Positions 56,089 through 64,000 of a stretch of DNA of 64,000 bases are shown in pieces. The notes beneath the pieces are model-generated. The model was not told the DNA's origin. It saw only the letters and a list, made by a program, of their open reading frames with translations, and ran no database searches. The first letter of the stretch is position 1. Each line of letters opens with the position of its first letter. The stretch is from Skermanella stibiiresistens SB22 (GTDB lineage: Bacteria > Pseudomonadota > Alphaproteobacteria > Azospirillales > Azospirillaceae). The translations under genes and the position numbers were made by a program. Location: assembly GCF_000576635.1 (NCBI RefSeq), contig NZ_AVFL01000023.1, forward strand, positions 1 to 64,000, written 5' to 3'.

Positions 56089-57545
56089 CGGGGCTGAACT
56101 TCGGGCTGCGACCGCGACGCGGCGGCCCAGTGGCGTTCGGCGGCGATCGAGAAGCCGATGAAGCTCCAGAACATCGTGCCGATGAAGCCGGTGAGCATGT
56201 TGGTGAAGATCATCTGGACCAGGATCGACAAGGCGACCGATTCCGCGACCGTGACGAAGCCGTCGCCCTTGCTCCACCGACGCTTGAAGGTGCCGCGCAC
56301 CAGCATCGCCACGCCGGACAGATAGAGGATGCCGCCCAGCCAGCCGAGCACGAAGGGCACTTCCAGCAGGCCGCTGTCGACCACGCCATGCTCGCCCATC
56401 TTGCCGTTGTTGGAGATTTTGGTCGCCACACCGGTGGCGCCGATGCCTTGGCCGATCGGGTTGGACAGGGCGTCCTCGATGAAGGTCTGGAAGAAGTGGA
56501 CGCGGTCCTTGTAGCTCTGGTCGTCCTTCGCCTCGTCGCCGAACATGGACTCGATCCGGGTCGTCACGGTCTTGTTGATCGCCTCGACCGACAGCAGCGG
56601 CAGCGCCGTGACCAGGGTCAGCAGGACGGCGGCGATCAGCTTGGCGCGTTTTGACATGTCCATCTTGGCGATCATGATCAGCAGGCCCGCCGCGAAGCCC
56701 ACCCAGGCGGCGCGGACAAGCGACAGCAGCAGGGCCACGACCGCCGGCATTCCCGCGAGGAACGGCAACCTGCCCTTGGCGCCCAGCACGATCAGCAGGG
56801 CCACCGCCAACATGTTGGCGTAGGGACCGGGCGAGTTGAGCGTGCCGAAGATCCGGACCTCCATCGGAGCCGGCCTGCCGATTGAATCCATCTGGACCAC
56901 CTGCATCCAGAAGGCGTCCCAGGGTGCCAGGAAGAAGAACTGATGGATGCCATAGATGCCCAGTACGGCGGCCCCCATCAGGAAGGTCCGCTCCGTCGCG
57001 ATCTTGAGCTTGTCGTAGCTGCGCCAGCTGAACGCGATGTGGATGCCCATGATCACCGGCAGAAACCAGTTGAGCGCGTCGAACGTGGCCGGGCTGAAAC
57101 CGGCGTTCATCATGCCGACCGGATAGGCCATCGCCAACGCCACGATGATCGGCACGAACGGGAACATGTCGCGCTGGCTCAGCCGGGGCAGGAAGCGGAT
57201 GACGGTGACGATCATCAGCAGGCTGACGACATAGGGCGCCAGCATGATCGGGCTGAACTCGGTCCAGCCGGATTTGAAGTCGACCACCCGGCGCACGAAC
57301 GGCGTCAGGAACCACAGCCACCAGAGATGGACGAGATAGGCCGCTGGAAAACGGACGAACAGCACCACGCCGACCACGAAGGCCAGCGGCGTGTAGAAGA
57401 AACGCGTCCCGCTGGTCAGCCCGGCGGCGCAGGACAGCAGCACGATGGCCCAGAATCCGCCAACGAAGAACAGGCTCACGGGAACCGTGAACCTCATCTT
57501 CTGGCTTATCTGGGCTTGGGGAGGAACCATGCCGTACGCAGTCAT
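56085..57545 (-). CDS. O-antigen ligase/polymerase-like (Wzy) membrane protein
   Basis: A 486-residue polytopic protein with about ten to twelve hydrophobic helices and a large periplasmic loop holding FGTLNSPGPYANMLA and LVRAAWVGFAAGL, the Wzy_C/O-antigen ligase pattern. A short soluble loop contains SYKDRVHFFQTFIEDALSNPIGQGIG. It would polymerise repeat units from a lipid carrier. It heads the minus-strand pair with the GT2 gene. Confidence 0.82.
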   Translation of the reverse strand: MTAYGMVPPQAQISQKMRFTVPVSLFFVGGFWAIVLLSCAAGLTSGTRFFYTPLAFVVGVVLFVRFPAAYLVHLWWLWFLTPFVRRVVDFKSGWTEFSPIMLAPYVVSLLMIVTVIRFLPRLSQRDMFPFVPIIVALAMAYPVGMMNAGFSPATFDALNWFLPVIMGIHIAFSWRSYDKLKIATERTFLMGAAVLGIYGIHQFFFLAPWDAFWMQVVQMDSIGRPAPMEVRIFGTLNSPGPYANMLAVALLIVLGAKGRLPFLAGMPAVVALLLSLVRAAWVGFAAGLLIMIAKMDMSKRAKLIAAVLLTLVTALPLLSVEAINKTVTTRIESMFGDEAKDDQSYKDRVHFFQTFIEDALSNPIGQGIGATGVATKISNNGKMGEHGVVDSGLLEVPFVLGWLGGILYLSGVAMLVRGTFKRRWSKGDGFVTVAESVALSILVQMIFTNMLTGFIGTMFWSFIGFSIAAERHWAAASRSQPEVQPR

Positions 57546-57955
57546 TCACCGCTTCCCGATTGTTCGCAGGCCGCGCCCATCGTCCAAATGAACGACGGCG
57601 CGAGACTCTGTTATCACAGGCGGGCAACGTTGAAGGGGGAGGAAAGAAGGTTAGTCCGAAGAAGAAACGGAAGAGAAAGCCGGTGGCGACTTCGGGATCA
57701 TACAACAGGGTGGAGTGTGAACTTAACCGTTCCGGTGATATCAAGTTAACCAGCCGAGGGCGACGCCTGGCGGCAAATAATCGGCTATCCTTTGGTATTC
57801 CCCTTCGCATCCGGGGCCGCTCCGAAGGGCGGCGCGTGGCTTCGAGGAATGATCCTCCAATGAGGATATCAGGCATTTTATGAAACTGCCATAGCTTCCC
57901 TCGGCAACAGTTTCTTCTGTTTCCGAGCGTTCCGAAGCCTCAGTTCCGACTCCGG
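57546..57955. promoter_or_regulatory. Divergent intergenic region of the exopolysaccharide locus
   Basis: About 410 bases separate the minus-strand Wzy/GT2 genes from the plus-strand glycosyltransferase genes. No convincing gene is seen; the open frames inside are very basic and lack ribosome sites. Promoters for both directions must lie here. A loose repeat GAAACTG/CAGTTTC occurs near 57880-57913. Confidence 0.4.
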
Positions 57956-59185
57956 GTGAAATTCTCCATGACCTTGCCGCATCCCGCCATCGACGCGCCC
58001 CCTGGCCGTCCGTCGCTGTCGCTGGTTTCGCCCGCGCGCGTCACCTCCCTTCAGATCGGCATCGGCTGGTTTCCCGAAACGCCGGGCGGGCTCGACTGCG
58101 TCTATTACAATCTGGCCAAGCAGCTGCCGGGCCAGGGCGTCGATGTCGTCGGGCTGGTCGCCGGCTCAGATCAGGTCGCCCGCGACAGCGGCGGCCACGT
58201 CACCAGCTTCGGCCGCCATGACGACGACTGGAAGTCGCGGATGCGGGCGATCCGGGCCAATGCCGGCGCCGCCCTCAAGTCCGGCGGCGTCGACCTGATC
58301 GCCAGCCACTTCGGACTCTACAGCCTGCCGATCTACGACCACCTCCGCAAGACGCCCTTCGTGATGCATTTCCACGGTCCCTGGGCCTTCGAATGCGCCG
58401 CCGAGGGCGGTGGGTTCATGGCGTCGCGGAGCCGCTGGCTGATCGAGAAGGCGGTCTACCGCGCCGCCGACCGCTTCATCGTGCTGTCCGACGCCTTCGC
58501 GCAGGTGCTGGTCAAGCAGTACGGCGTCCCGCGCGACCGGATCGAGATCGTGCCGGGCGGCGTCGCCGACAGCTTCTTCAACGAGCACGCCGGTCCCGCC
58601 GAGGCGCGCCAGCTCCTGAATCTGCCGGCCGACCGGCCGATCCTGCTGACCGTCCGCCGCCTGTGCCGCCGCATGGGGCTGGAGGACCTGATCGACGCGA
58701 TCGGCGATCTCAAGGAGGCGGTGCCCGACGTGCTGCTGCTGATCGGCGGCAAGGGCCCGATCGAGGCCGACCTGAAGCGCCGGATCGAGGAGCGCGGGCT
58801 GGAGCGTCATGTCCGCATGCTGGGCTTCATTCCCGACGCCGACCTGCCGCTGTACTACCGCGCCGCCGACCTGTCGGTCGTGCCGTCGGTGACGCTGGAG
58901 GGGTTCGGCCTGGTCGCGGCGGAATCGCTGGCCGCCGGCTGCCCGGCCATGGTGACGCCGGTCGGCGGTCTGCCGTCGGTGGTCAAGGACCTGTCGCCCG
59001 GCCTCGTGTTCGACGAGGGCGGACCCGCCGGCCTTGCCGATGGCTTGGCCGCCGTGCTGCTGGGCGTCATCAAGGTGCCCGACCGCGTCCTGTGCCGTCA
59101 CTTCGCGCTGGATCGCTACAAGTGGTCGCTGGTGGCCGAGCGCACCGCGCGGGTCTACCGCAAGGTGCTGGGAGGCCTGACATGA
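57956..59185 (+). CDS. Family 4 glycosyltransferase
   Basis: A 409-residue GT-B fold transferase with the N-terminal glycine loop WFPETPGGLD and the C-terminal donor motif EGFGLVAAE (E-x7-E), as in GT4 enzymes. It transfers a sugar from a nucleotide donor to the growing polymer. The start is GTG 57956 or ATG 57968. It begins a four-gene plus-strand run, and its stop overlaps the beta-helix gene start. Confidence 0.87.
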   Translation: MKFSMTLPHPAIDAPPGRPSLSLVSPARVTSLQIGIGWFPETPGGLDCVYYNLAKQLPGQGVDVVGLVAGSDQVARDSGGHVTSFGRHDDDWKSRMRAIRANAGAALKSGGVDLIASHFGLYSLPIYDHLRKTPFVMHFHGPWAFECAAEGGGFMASRSRWLIEKAVYRAADRFIVLSDAFAQVLVKQYGVPRDRIEIVPGGVADSFFNEHAGPAEARQLLNLPADRPILLTVRRLCRRMGLEDLIDAIGDLKEAVPDVLLLIGGKGPIEADLKRRIEERGLERHVRMLGFIPDADLPLYYRAADLSVVPSVTLEGFGLVAAESLAAGCPAMVTPVGGLPSVVKDLSPGLVFDEGGPAGLADGLAAVLLGVIKVPDRVLCRHFALDRYKWSLVAERTARVYRKVLGGLT

Positions 59186-60675
59186 ACGCCGGACACGGCG
59201 CCTGGATGCTCGACGGACGGGACGCCATCTACGGCATGGTCGCGGGGGTGTCCAACGCGATCCCGGTCAGCGTGCTGCGCGGCACCGGCGCCGTCTCGGT
59301 CGCGGACAAGGGCGCCATCGGCGATGGCGAGAGCCATCCGTTGTCGCAGGTGTTCCCGACGCTCGACATGGCGCGGAAGATGTATCCGTTCGCCGAGAGC
59401 CTGAGGATGGAGATCGACGAGGCGGCGATCCGCCTCGCGATTTTCGAGGCCGAGGCGTCCCAGCCGAAGAAGGCGGTCCACCTGCCTGGCGGCCGCCGCT
59501 ACCGCGTCGCGGGCACCTTGACGCTCGACCAGGTGTCGATGTTCTCCGACGCGATCGGCACGACGATCCAATGCGCGGAATTGGGGCCGGGCAAGCCGTG
59601 CATCCAGCTGACCGGCCAGTCCAATCAGATGAACGTGCGGCCCTACCTGCGCGACATCTCGATCGAGGGTCCGAGCCGGCCGGCCAAGGTCGGCCAGAGC
59701 CCGGCGGATTGCGACGGGATCAGGATCGGCAGGCAGGGAACCAAGACGGCGCCCCAGTTGGAGCGCGTCTTCATCAAGGGTTTTCGGAACGGCATCGTCA
59801 TCGACCAGGATGACGGCCACATCATGATGTTCAGCGTCGCCGCGACCGACAACTACTATGGCCTGCATCTGGCGCGGACCAACGGCGACACGAAGATGGT
59901 GAACTGCCAGTTCGGCGGCAACCGCTTCGCCGGCATCGGCTGCCGGCCCGACGCCGGCCTGGGCGGCGGCTTCACCTGCTACCAGACCACCTTCGGCTTC
60001 CAGCCCTACGGCATCTACCAGGAGCCGGGCAGGGGGGTGAACAACCTGCTGACCGACTGCATCATCCATGGCCGGTTCGAGGCCCTGGGCAACGGCGCCA
60101 TCGTGTCCGAGGCGACGATCGGCGGCGAGAACCCGATGGTCTCCGGCATCCGGATCGTCAGCGCCGGGTTCAACTGGGACGACTCGTTCCGGATCGGGTC
60201 GAAACCTCGCGACTATTGCCTGAAGTTCCCGTTCGTCCAGGGCATCAACACGATCGAGATGGACAACTTCCCCTTCATGCCGGGCGACAAGGGGCTGATC
60301 CACACCGGCGACGGCCAGGGCCGGTTCCGGCTGATCTTCAGCGGACGGGCGAAGCCGGACCCCGACTGGCGGATGGTGGTCGGTAACGACTACACCGAGG
60401 GCCTGACCCGCGTCAGTGTCCGCGACACCGTCAACACGGTCGAGCTGGACGTGCCGGCGGGCGCCCGCTCGGGCTCGGTCCGGGTCCAGACCAATCACTA
60501 CGCGGCCTCGACGCGCGGTATCAATCCGCAGGCGACGCCCATGGGCGATCCCGGAAGCTCGTGGTGGATCGCCACCGCCGAGCGCGGCGATCTCACCGAA
60601 TTGACCGTCAAACTGTCGGCGCCGGCTCCGTCCGGAGGCGTGCGGTTCCGCATCCTGGTCACCGACAAGGACTGA
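59182..60675 (+). CDS. Right-handed beta-helix (pectate-lyase-like) protein
   Basis: A 497-residue protein. After an N-terminal region come repeated short strands with the pattern of parallel beta-helix coils (FIKGFRNGIVIDQDDGHIMMFSVAATDNYYGLHL, MVNCQFGGNRFAGIGC). Such proteins bind, cut or modify long polysaccharides. No signal peptide is seen, although substrates of this fold usually lie outside the cytoplasm. ATG 59182 overlaps the previous stop by 4 bases, linking it to the glycosyltransferases. Confidence 0.7.
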   Translation: MNAGHGAWMLDGRDAIYGMVAGVSNAIPVSVLRGTGAVSVADKGAIGDGESHPLSQVFPTLDMARKMYPFAESLRMEIDEAAIRLAIFEAEASQPKKAVHLPGGRRYRVAGTLTLDQVSMFSDAIGTTIQCAELGPGKPCIQLTGQSNQMNVRPYLRDISIEGPSRPAKVGQSPADCDGIRIGRQGTKTAPQLERVFIKGFRNGIVIDQDDGHIMMFSVAATDNYYGLHLARTNGDTKMVNCQFGGNRFAGIGCRPDAGLGGGFTCYQTTFGFQPYGIYQEPGRGVNNLLTDCIIHGRFEALGNGAIVSEATIGGENPMVSGIRIVSAGFNWDDSFRIGSKPRDYCLKFPFVQGINTIEMDNFPFMPGDKGLIHTGDGQGRFRLIFSGRAKPDPDWRMVVGNDYTEGLTRVSVRDTVNTVELDVPAGARSGSVRVQTNHYAASTRGINPQATPMGDPGSSWWIATAERGDLTELTVKLSAPAPSGGVRFRILVTDKD

Positions 60676-60679
60676 TGCC

Positions 60680-61903
60680 ATGACCACGAAACCCACCGAC
60701 ACCTGGCCCCTGAACATCGGCCCCCTGAACATCGGGATGGTCAGCTTCGCCTTCCATCGCGCCAACGGCCAGGGGTTGGTCAACTGCGAGATCGCCGAGG
60801 CGGCGCTGGCGCGCGGGCATCGCGTCACCGTGTTCTGCGAGGAGATCGATCCGGTCCTCGCGGCCCGGCCCGGCGTCGAGGTGGTCAAGCTGAGCGCGTC
60901 GAAGCTGCCGACCCAATTGCTGCGCGACCAAGCCATGGCGCTCCAGGCGACGCTGGCGGTGGCTAAGCGGCGTCGCGATCTGGACGTGGTCGCGACCAAC
61001 GGGTTCTGCATGTGGGGCGCCAGCGACGTCAATGCCGTGCATTTCCTTCACCGCACCTGGGCCCGCTCGCCCAACCATCCGTGGCGGCTGCGGCGCGGGC
61101 CGGACAGCGCCTATCGTTGGCTCTACAGCATGGCGAACTGCCTGTTCGAGCGGCACGCGTTCAACCGTTCCCGTCATATTGTCGCGGTGTCCGATCCGCT
61201 GCGCGACGAGGTGATCGGGATGGGGCTCAAACCCGACGGGGTCACCACCGTCCACAACGGCGTCGATCTCTCCCGCTTTCGTCCCGGCCCGGCGGAGCGG
61301 GCGCGCTTCGGGCTCCCGGAAGGAGTCACGACAGGCATCTTCGTCGGCGACATCCAGACCAGCCGCAAGAACCTGGACAGCGTGCTGAAGGCGCTGGTCA
61401 AGACGCCGGACGTCCATCTCGCGGTGGTCGGCACGGCGGAAGGCAGTGTCTTTCCAGCCATGGCCGAACGTCTCGGGCTGAAGGACCGCTGCCACTTCCT
61501 GGGCTTCATGAAGCCCGACGACGTCGCCGCCGCGTTCCGCTCCGCCGACTTCTTCATCTTCCCATCGCGCTACGAGACCAGCGGGCTGGTCCTGCTGGAG
61601 GCGGCGGCAACCGGCTTGCCGGTGGTCACGGCCAGCTCGGTCGGCGCCGCCGGCATCTTCGCGCCCGACGCGGCGTTGATCGCGGCCGATCCGGAGGATG
61701 TCGACTACTTCGCCGACGCCATGGCCCGCCTGCGCGACGATGCCGCTTTCGCGGACAGATTGGGCCGCGCCGCGCAAGCCGTTGCGGAGCGCCAGACCTG
61801 GGCCAACGCCACCAAGCGGTACCTCGACCTTTTCGAGCAACACGCCCGGCGGCTTTCCGCACGGCGCGTCCAGGCTAAGGATGCCGTCCCCGAAGGCGCC
61901 TGA
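60680..61903 (+). CDS. Family 4 glycosyltransferase
   Basis: A 407-residue GT-B transferase with ETSGLVLLE (E-x7-E donor motif), VHNGVDLSRF and FIFPSRYETSG. An in-frame 15-base tandem repeat at 60707-60735 duplicates PLNIG (residues 10-19) near the N-terminus. The gene starts 4 bases after the beta-helix stop. The acceptor and sugar are not identifiable. Confidence 0.87.
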   Translation: MTTKPTDTWPLNIGPLNIGMVSFAFHRANGQGLVNCEIAEAALARGHRVTVFCEEIDPVLAARPGVEVVKLSASKLPTQLLRDQAMALQATLAVAKRRRDLDVVATNGFCMWGASDVNAVHFLHRTWARSPNHPWRLRRGPDSAYRWLYSMANCLFERHAFNRSRHIVAVSDPLRDEVIGMGLKPDGVTTVHNGVDLSRFRPGPAERARFGLPEGVTTGIFVGDIQTSRKNLDSVLKALVKTPDVHLAVVGTAEGSVFPAMAERLGLKDRCHFLGFMKPDDVAAAFRSADFFIFPSRYETSGLVLLEAAATGLPVVTASSVGAAGIFAPDAALIAADPEDVDYFADAMARLRDDAAFADRLGRAAQAVAERQTWANATKRYLDLFEQHARRLSARRVQAKDAVPEGA

Positions 61904-62047
61904 TGGATCCGGCGGGGTATCCTCCGGCGCGGCCTCAATCCGAGGTTTAGAAGCTTTGGGGAGTAATACAGATCCTGGACTGCCGCGATCATCAGGATTT
62001 TGGTAAAAAAACTTATAACGTATTTGTCACGAGGCGCGCTGAGCCAG

Positions 62048-63268
62048 ATGGAAGCTTCCATACTCTTCGTCGACCATGCCTCCGATGTGGGTGGGGCCGA
62101 ACTGTCGTTGCTCGACACAGCCCTGCACTGGAAGGCGCCGCTCAACGTCGCCTTGATGCAGCCGGGACCGTTCCGCGATCTCCTACGCGACAGCGGCGTT
62201 CCGGCGACCTTGGTCGAGGCTGGCGAGGCCGTGCTCGGCGTCCGGCGCGGCGGCGGCTGGGACCAGGGCCTACGCGCCATGGCCGGCATCCCCCAGCTGG
62301 CGTGGCAACTCGCCAAGCTCGCCAAGCCCCACGATGTCGTCTACGCCAACACGCAGAAGGCCCTGATCGTCGGCGGCCCGGCCGCTTGGCTGGCCGGACG
62401 GCCGCTGGTCTGGCACCTGCACGACATCCTGTCAGACGAACACTTCTCCAAGATGAACCGGATGCTGCCGGTGGCCGTCGCCAATCGGTTCTGCGCCCGG
62501 GTCATCGCCAACTCGACCGCGACCGCCGAGGCCTTCGTCCGCGAGGGCGGCAATCCCGATCTGGTCGGGGTGGTGCCCAACGGCTTCTCCCGCGAGCCGT
62601 TCGAGCGGGATGGCGCCGACGAGATCGAGGCGCTGCGCCGCCAACTTGGTTTGGAAGGCAAGAAGCTGGCTGGCATGTTCGGCCGCCTGGCTCCCTGGAA
62701 GGGGCAGCACGTCTTCATCCGGGCGGTCGCCGCCGTGCCCGACCTGCACGCCGTGATCGTCGGTGGCGCCCTGTTCGGCGAGCAGGTCTACGAGGAGGAG
62801 CTGAAGCTCCTGTGCGCCGAGCTTGGCGTGCGGGACCGGGTCCACTTCCTGGGCTTCCGCCGCGACATTCCGCGCCTGATGCGCATGATGACCCTGATCG
62901 TCCACGCCTCGACCGCCGCCGAGCCCTTCGGTAGGGTGCTGGTCGAGGCGATGCTGGCGCGGTCGCCGCTGATCGCGTCCCGCGCCGGCGGCGCCCTAGA
63001 GATCGTCGAGGACGGCGTCACTGGCCGCCTCGTCACCCCCGGCGACGCCGGGGAACTGCGCGACGCCATGGCCAAGATCCTGGCGGCTCCCCTATCGGCG
63101 GCTTTCATGGCGGACAACGCCTGGAACGCCGCCGTCGAAAGGTTCTCGACCGAGGTGATGATCGACGGCATCCGCCGCGAGATCGCCTTGGCACTGCCCG
63201 CCGCGCGCCGGAAGGCCGCGTCGGTCGCACAGCCATTTCCGGCTGACTTCAACACCACCAAACTTTGA
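62048..63268 (+). CDS. Family 4 glycosyltransferase
   Basis: A 406-residue GT-B transferase with the N-terminal loop DHASDVGGAELSLL and donor motif EPFGRVLVE. ATG 62048 is chosen because it begins at the conserved first strand; a TTG at 62000 gives 16 more, poorly supported residues. A 144-base gap with AT-rich sequence before it could hold an internal promoter. It is followed by the Wzz-like gene. Confidence 0.87.
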   Translation: MEASILFVDHASDVGGAELSLLDTALHWKAPLNVALMQPGPFRDLLRDSGVPATLVEAGEAVLGVRRGGGWDQGLRAMAGIPQLAWQLAKLAKPHDVVYANTQKALIVGGPAAWLAGRPLVWHLHDILSDEHFSKMNRMLPVAVANRFCARVIANSTATAEAFVREGGNPDLVGVVPNGFSREPFERDGADEIEALRRQLGLEGKKLAGMFGRLAPWKGQHVFIRAVAAVPDLHAVIVGGALFGEQVYEEELKLLCAELGVRDRVHFLGFRRDIPRLMRMMTLIVHASTAAEPFGRVLVEAMLARSPLIASRAGGALEIVEDGVTGRLVTPGDAGELRDAMAKILAAPLSAAFMADNAWNAAVERFSTEVMIDGIRREIALALPAARRKAASVAQPFPADFNTTKL

Positions 63269-63279
63269 TTGAGGCGATA

Positions 63280-64000
63280 ATGAGCGTCGAGATGCTCTCC
63301 TCCCCCATCAGCGAGCCGGCGCCTCCCAGCGCCCGCCCGGCGAAAGGCGACGAAATCGACCTTGGCGCCATCATGGCCGCGATCAAGCGTCGCCGGGGGA
63401 CGATCCTTGGCCTGGCCGTGGCATGCACCGCGATCGGGATCGGCGCGAGTTACGCCGTCAAGCCGACCTACTGGTCGGAAGCCGTCGTCTCCCTGAACGT
63501 CCGCGGCGCCGCCGTCACCGACAATCCCAGCGTGATCGCCGACCTCAAGGTCGACAACTCGATCATCCGGGGCGAGATCGACATCGTGACCTCGCGCACC
63601 GCCGCGGGCCGCGTCGTCGACGCTCTCGGCCTGAAGCCGGAGCCGGTGGCCGAGGACAATGGCCTGATCGCCGGCGGTCTCCGTCGGATGGGCCAGGCCG
63701 TCGTCTCCAGTGGCCTGTTCGACCGCGTCGCCGGGCTGATTGGGCCGAACGAGACGATGGACAAGCTGCGCCGCGGCTTGGCCGAGCCGCCGGCGGCCCC
63801 GGTCGTGGTGGCGCAGGACCCGCGCGAGCAGATGATCAACACGCTGCTCAACAATGTCAGCGCCGCCAATGATGGGCGCTCCTACAGCATCCGGATCGGC
63901 TACAACGCGACCACGTCGGAGCAGGCGGCGACCATCGCCAACGCCTTCGCCAACGAATACCTCAAGATGCAGCGGGACGAGAAGGTCCGCGAGACCGTCA
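63280..64000 (+). CDS. Wzz/GumC-like chain-length or export regulator (partial)
   Basis: The frame is open to the window edge and shows the first 240 residues. An N-terminal cytoplasmic segment (DEIDLGAIMAAIKRRRGTIL) leads into a membrane helix (about 41-60), then a Wzz-type periplasmic domain (SEAVVSLNVRG, IDIVTSRTAAGRVVDALGL) and a coiled region near QAATIANAFANEYLKMQ. Such proteins set polymer length and may carry a tyrosine-kinase domain further on, beyond the window. ATG 63280 follows GAGGCG. Confidence 0.85.
   Translation, partial: MSVEMLSSPISEPAPPSARPAKGDEIDLGAIMAAIKRRRGTILGLAVACTAIGIGASYAVKPTYWSEAVVSLNVRGAAVTDNPSVIADLKVDNSIIRGEIDIVTSRTAAGRVVDALGLKPEPVAEDNGLIAGGLRRMGQAVVSSGLFDRVAGLIGPNETMDKLRRGLAEPPAAPVVVAQDPREQMINTLLNNVSAANDGRSYSIRIGYNATTSEQAATIANAFANEYLKMQRDEKVRETV

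Noticed and set aside
55036-57876. Extended frame of 946 codons ahead of the GT2 enzyme
   Set aside because: The upstream part is the Wzy-like gene in another frame; ATG 56088 gives a standard GT2 length.
57560-57883. Basic 107-codon plus-strand frame in the divergent intergenic region
   Set aside because: Poor ribosome site, very basic random-like sequence, and it sits where promoters for two divergent operons must be.
59155-61032. Long minus-strand open frame opposite the beta-helix and glycosyltransferase genes
   Set aside because: No family resemblance and no ribosome site; an artefact of high GC third positions on the other strand.

Overview
The window is GC-rich, tightly packed bacterial DNA. 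Short intergenic gaps, many four-base start/stop overlaps, a DUF1127 protein, a CIRCE element before groES-groEL, and a cellulose operon carrying bcsN point to an alphaproteobacterium, most likely Rhodospirillales/Azospirillaceae. The family-level placement is inference from gene content and style; no rRNA, tRNA or CRISPR array was recognised.

Region by region. (1) About 1-6800 is accessory DNA. It holds a visibly AT-rich two-gene McrBC/LlaJI-type restriction cassette whose nuclease gene is split at an A8 tract, a decayed ParE toxin copy beside a small MITE-like element, a divergent nucleotidyltransferase module and an intact ParDE-type toxin-antitoxin pair. (2) About 6870-9470 has a LysR regulator, a DUF1127 protein, a GNAT acetyltransferase and an SDR oxidoreductase. 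(3) 9687-12346 holds two tiny membrane ORFs, a polysaccharide-deacetylase-like enzyme, a small MCGLCG protein and a CobW metallochaperone. (4) 12455-17551 is a complete carnitine catabolic locus: cdhC-cdhA-cdhB-caiX-hocS, with the convergent regulator cdhR. It should turn carnitine and short acylcarnitines into glycine betaine and acetoacetate. (5) 18757-27397 is a cellulose operon, bcsA-bcsB-GH8 endoglucanase-TPR protein-BcsN-like lipoprotein, with a c-di-GMP-binding PilZ domain on BcsA. (6) 27700-31400 holds a dienelactone-hydrolase fusion, a catalase-like protein and a DUF433/DUF5615 toxin-antitoxin pair with a palindromic operator.

(7) 31468-43822 is one long minus-strand catabolic operon. 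It has a GntR regulator, a zinc-ribbon protein, a branched-chain-type ABC importer, a class IV aminotransferase, HyuA, HyuB and a class III aminotransferase. It looks like import and ATP-dependent opening of a hydantoin-like or oxoproline-like lactam, coupled to transamination. (8) 44226-52864 holds a secreted cysteine-containing protein, a beta-propeller/HTH/DUF899 group, groES-groEL with an atypical GroEL tail, and ppc. Two REP-like inverted repeats sharing one core lie at 44122 and 52885. (9) 53003 to the end is an exopolysaccharide locus: glycosyltransferases, a Wzy-like membrane protein, a beta-helix protein, a Wzz/GumC-like protein cut by the window edge, plus an orphan TRAP-type binding protein and a PhyH-like oxygenase.

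The less conventional pieces are the frameshifted restriction nuclease, the deacetylase/MCGLCG/CobW module with its microproteins, the HyuAB-aminotransferase-zinc-ribbon operon, and the DUF433/DUF5615 palindrome. All functions are read from motifs and context by eye; no database search was run.
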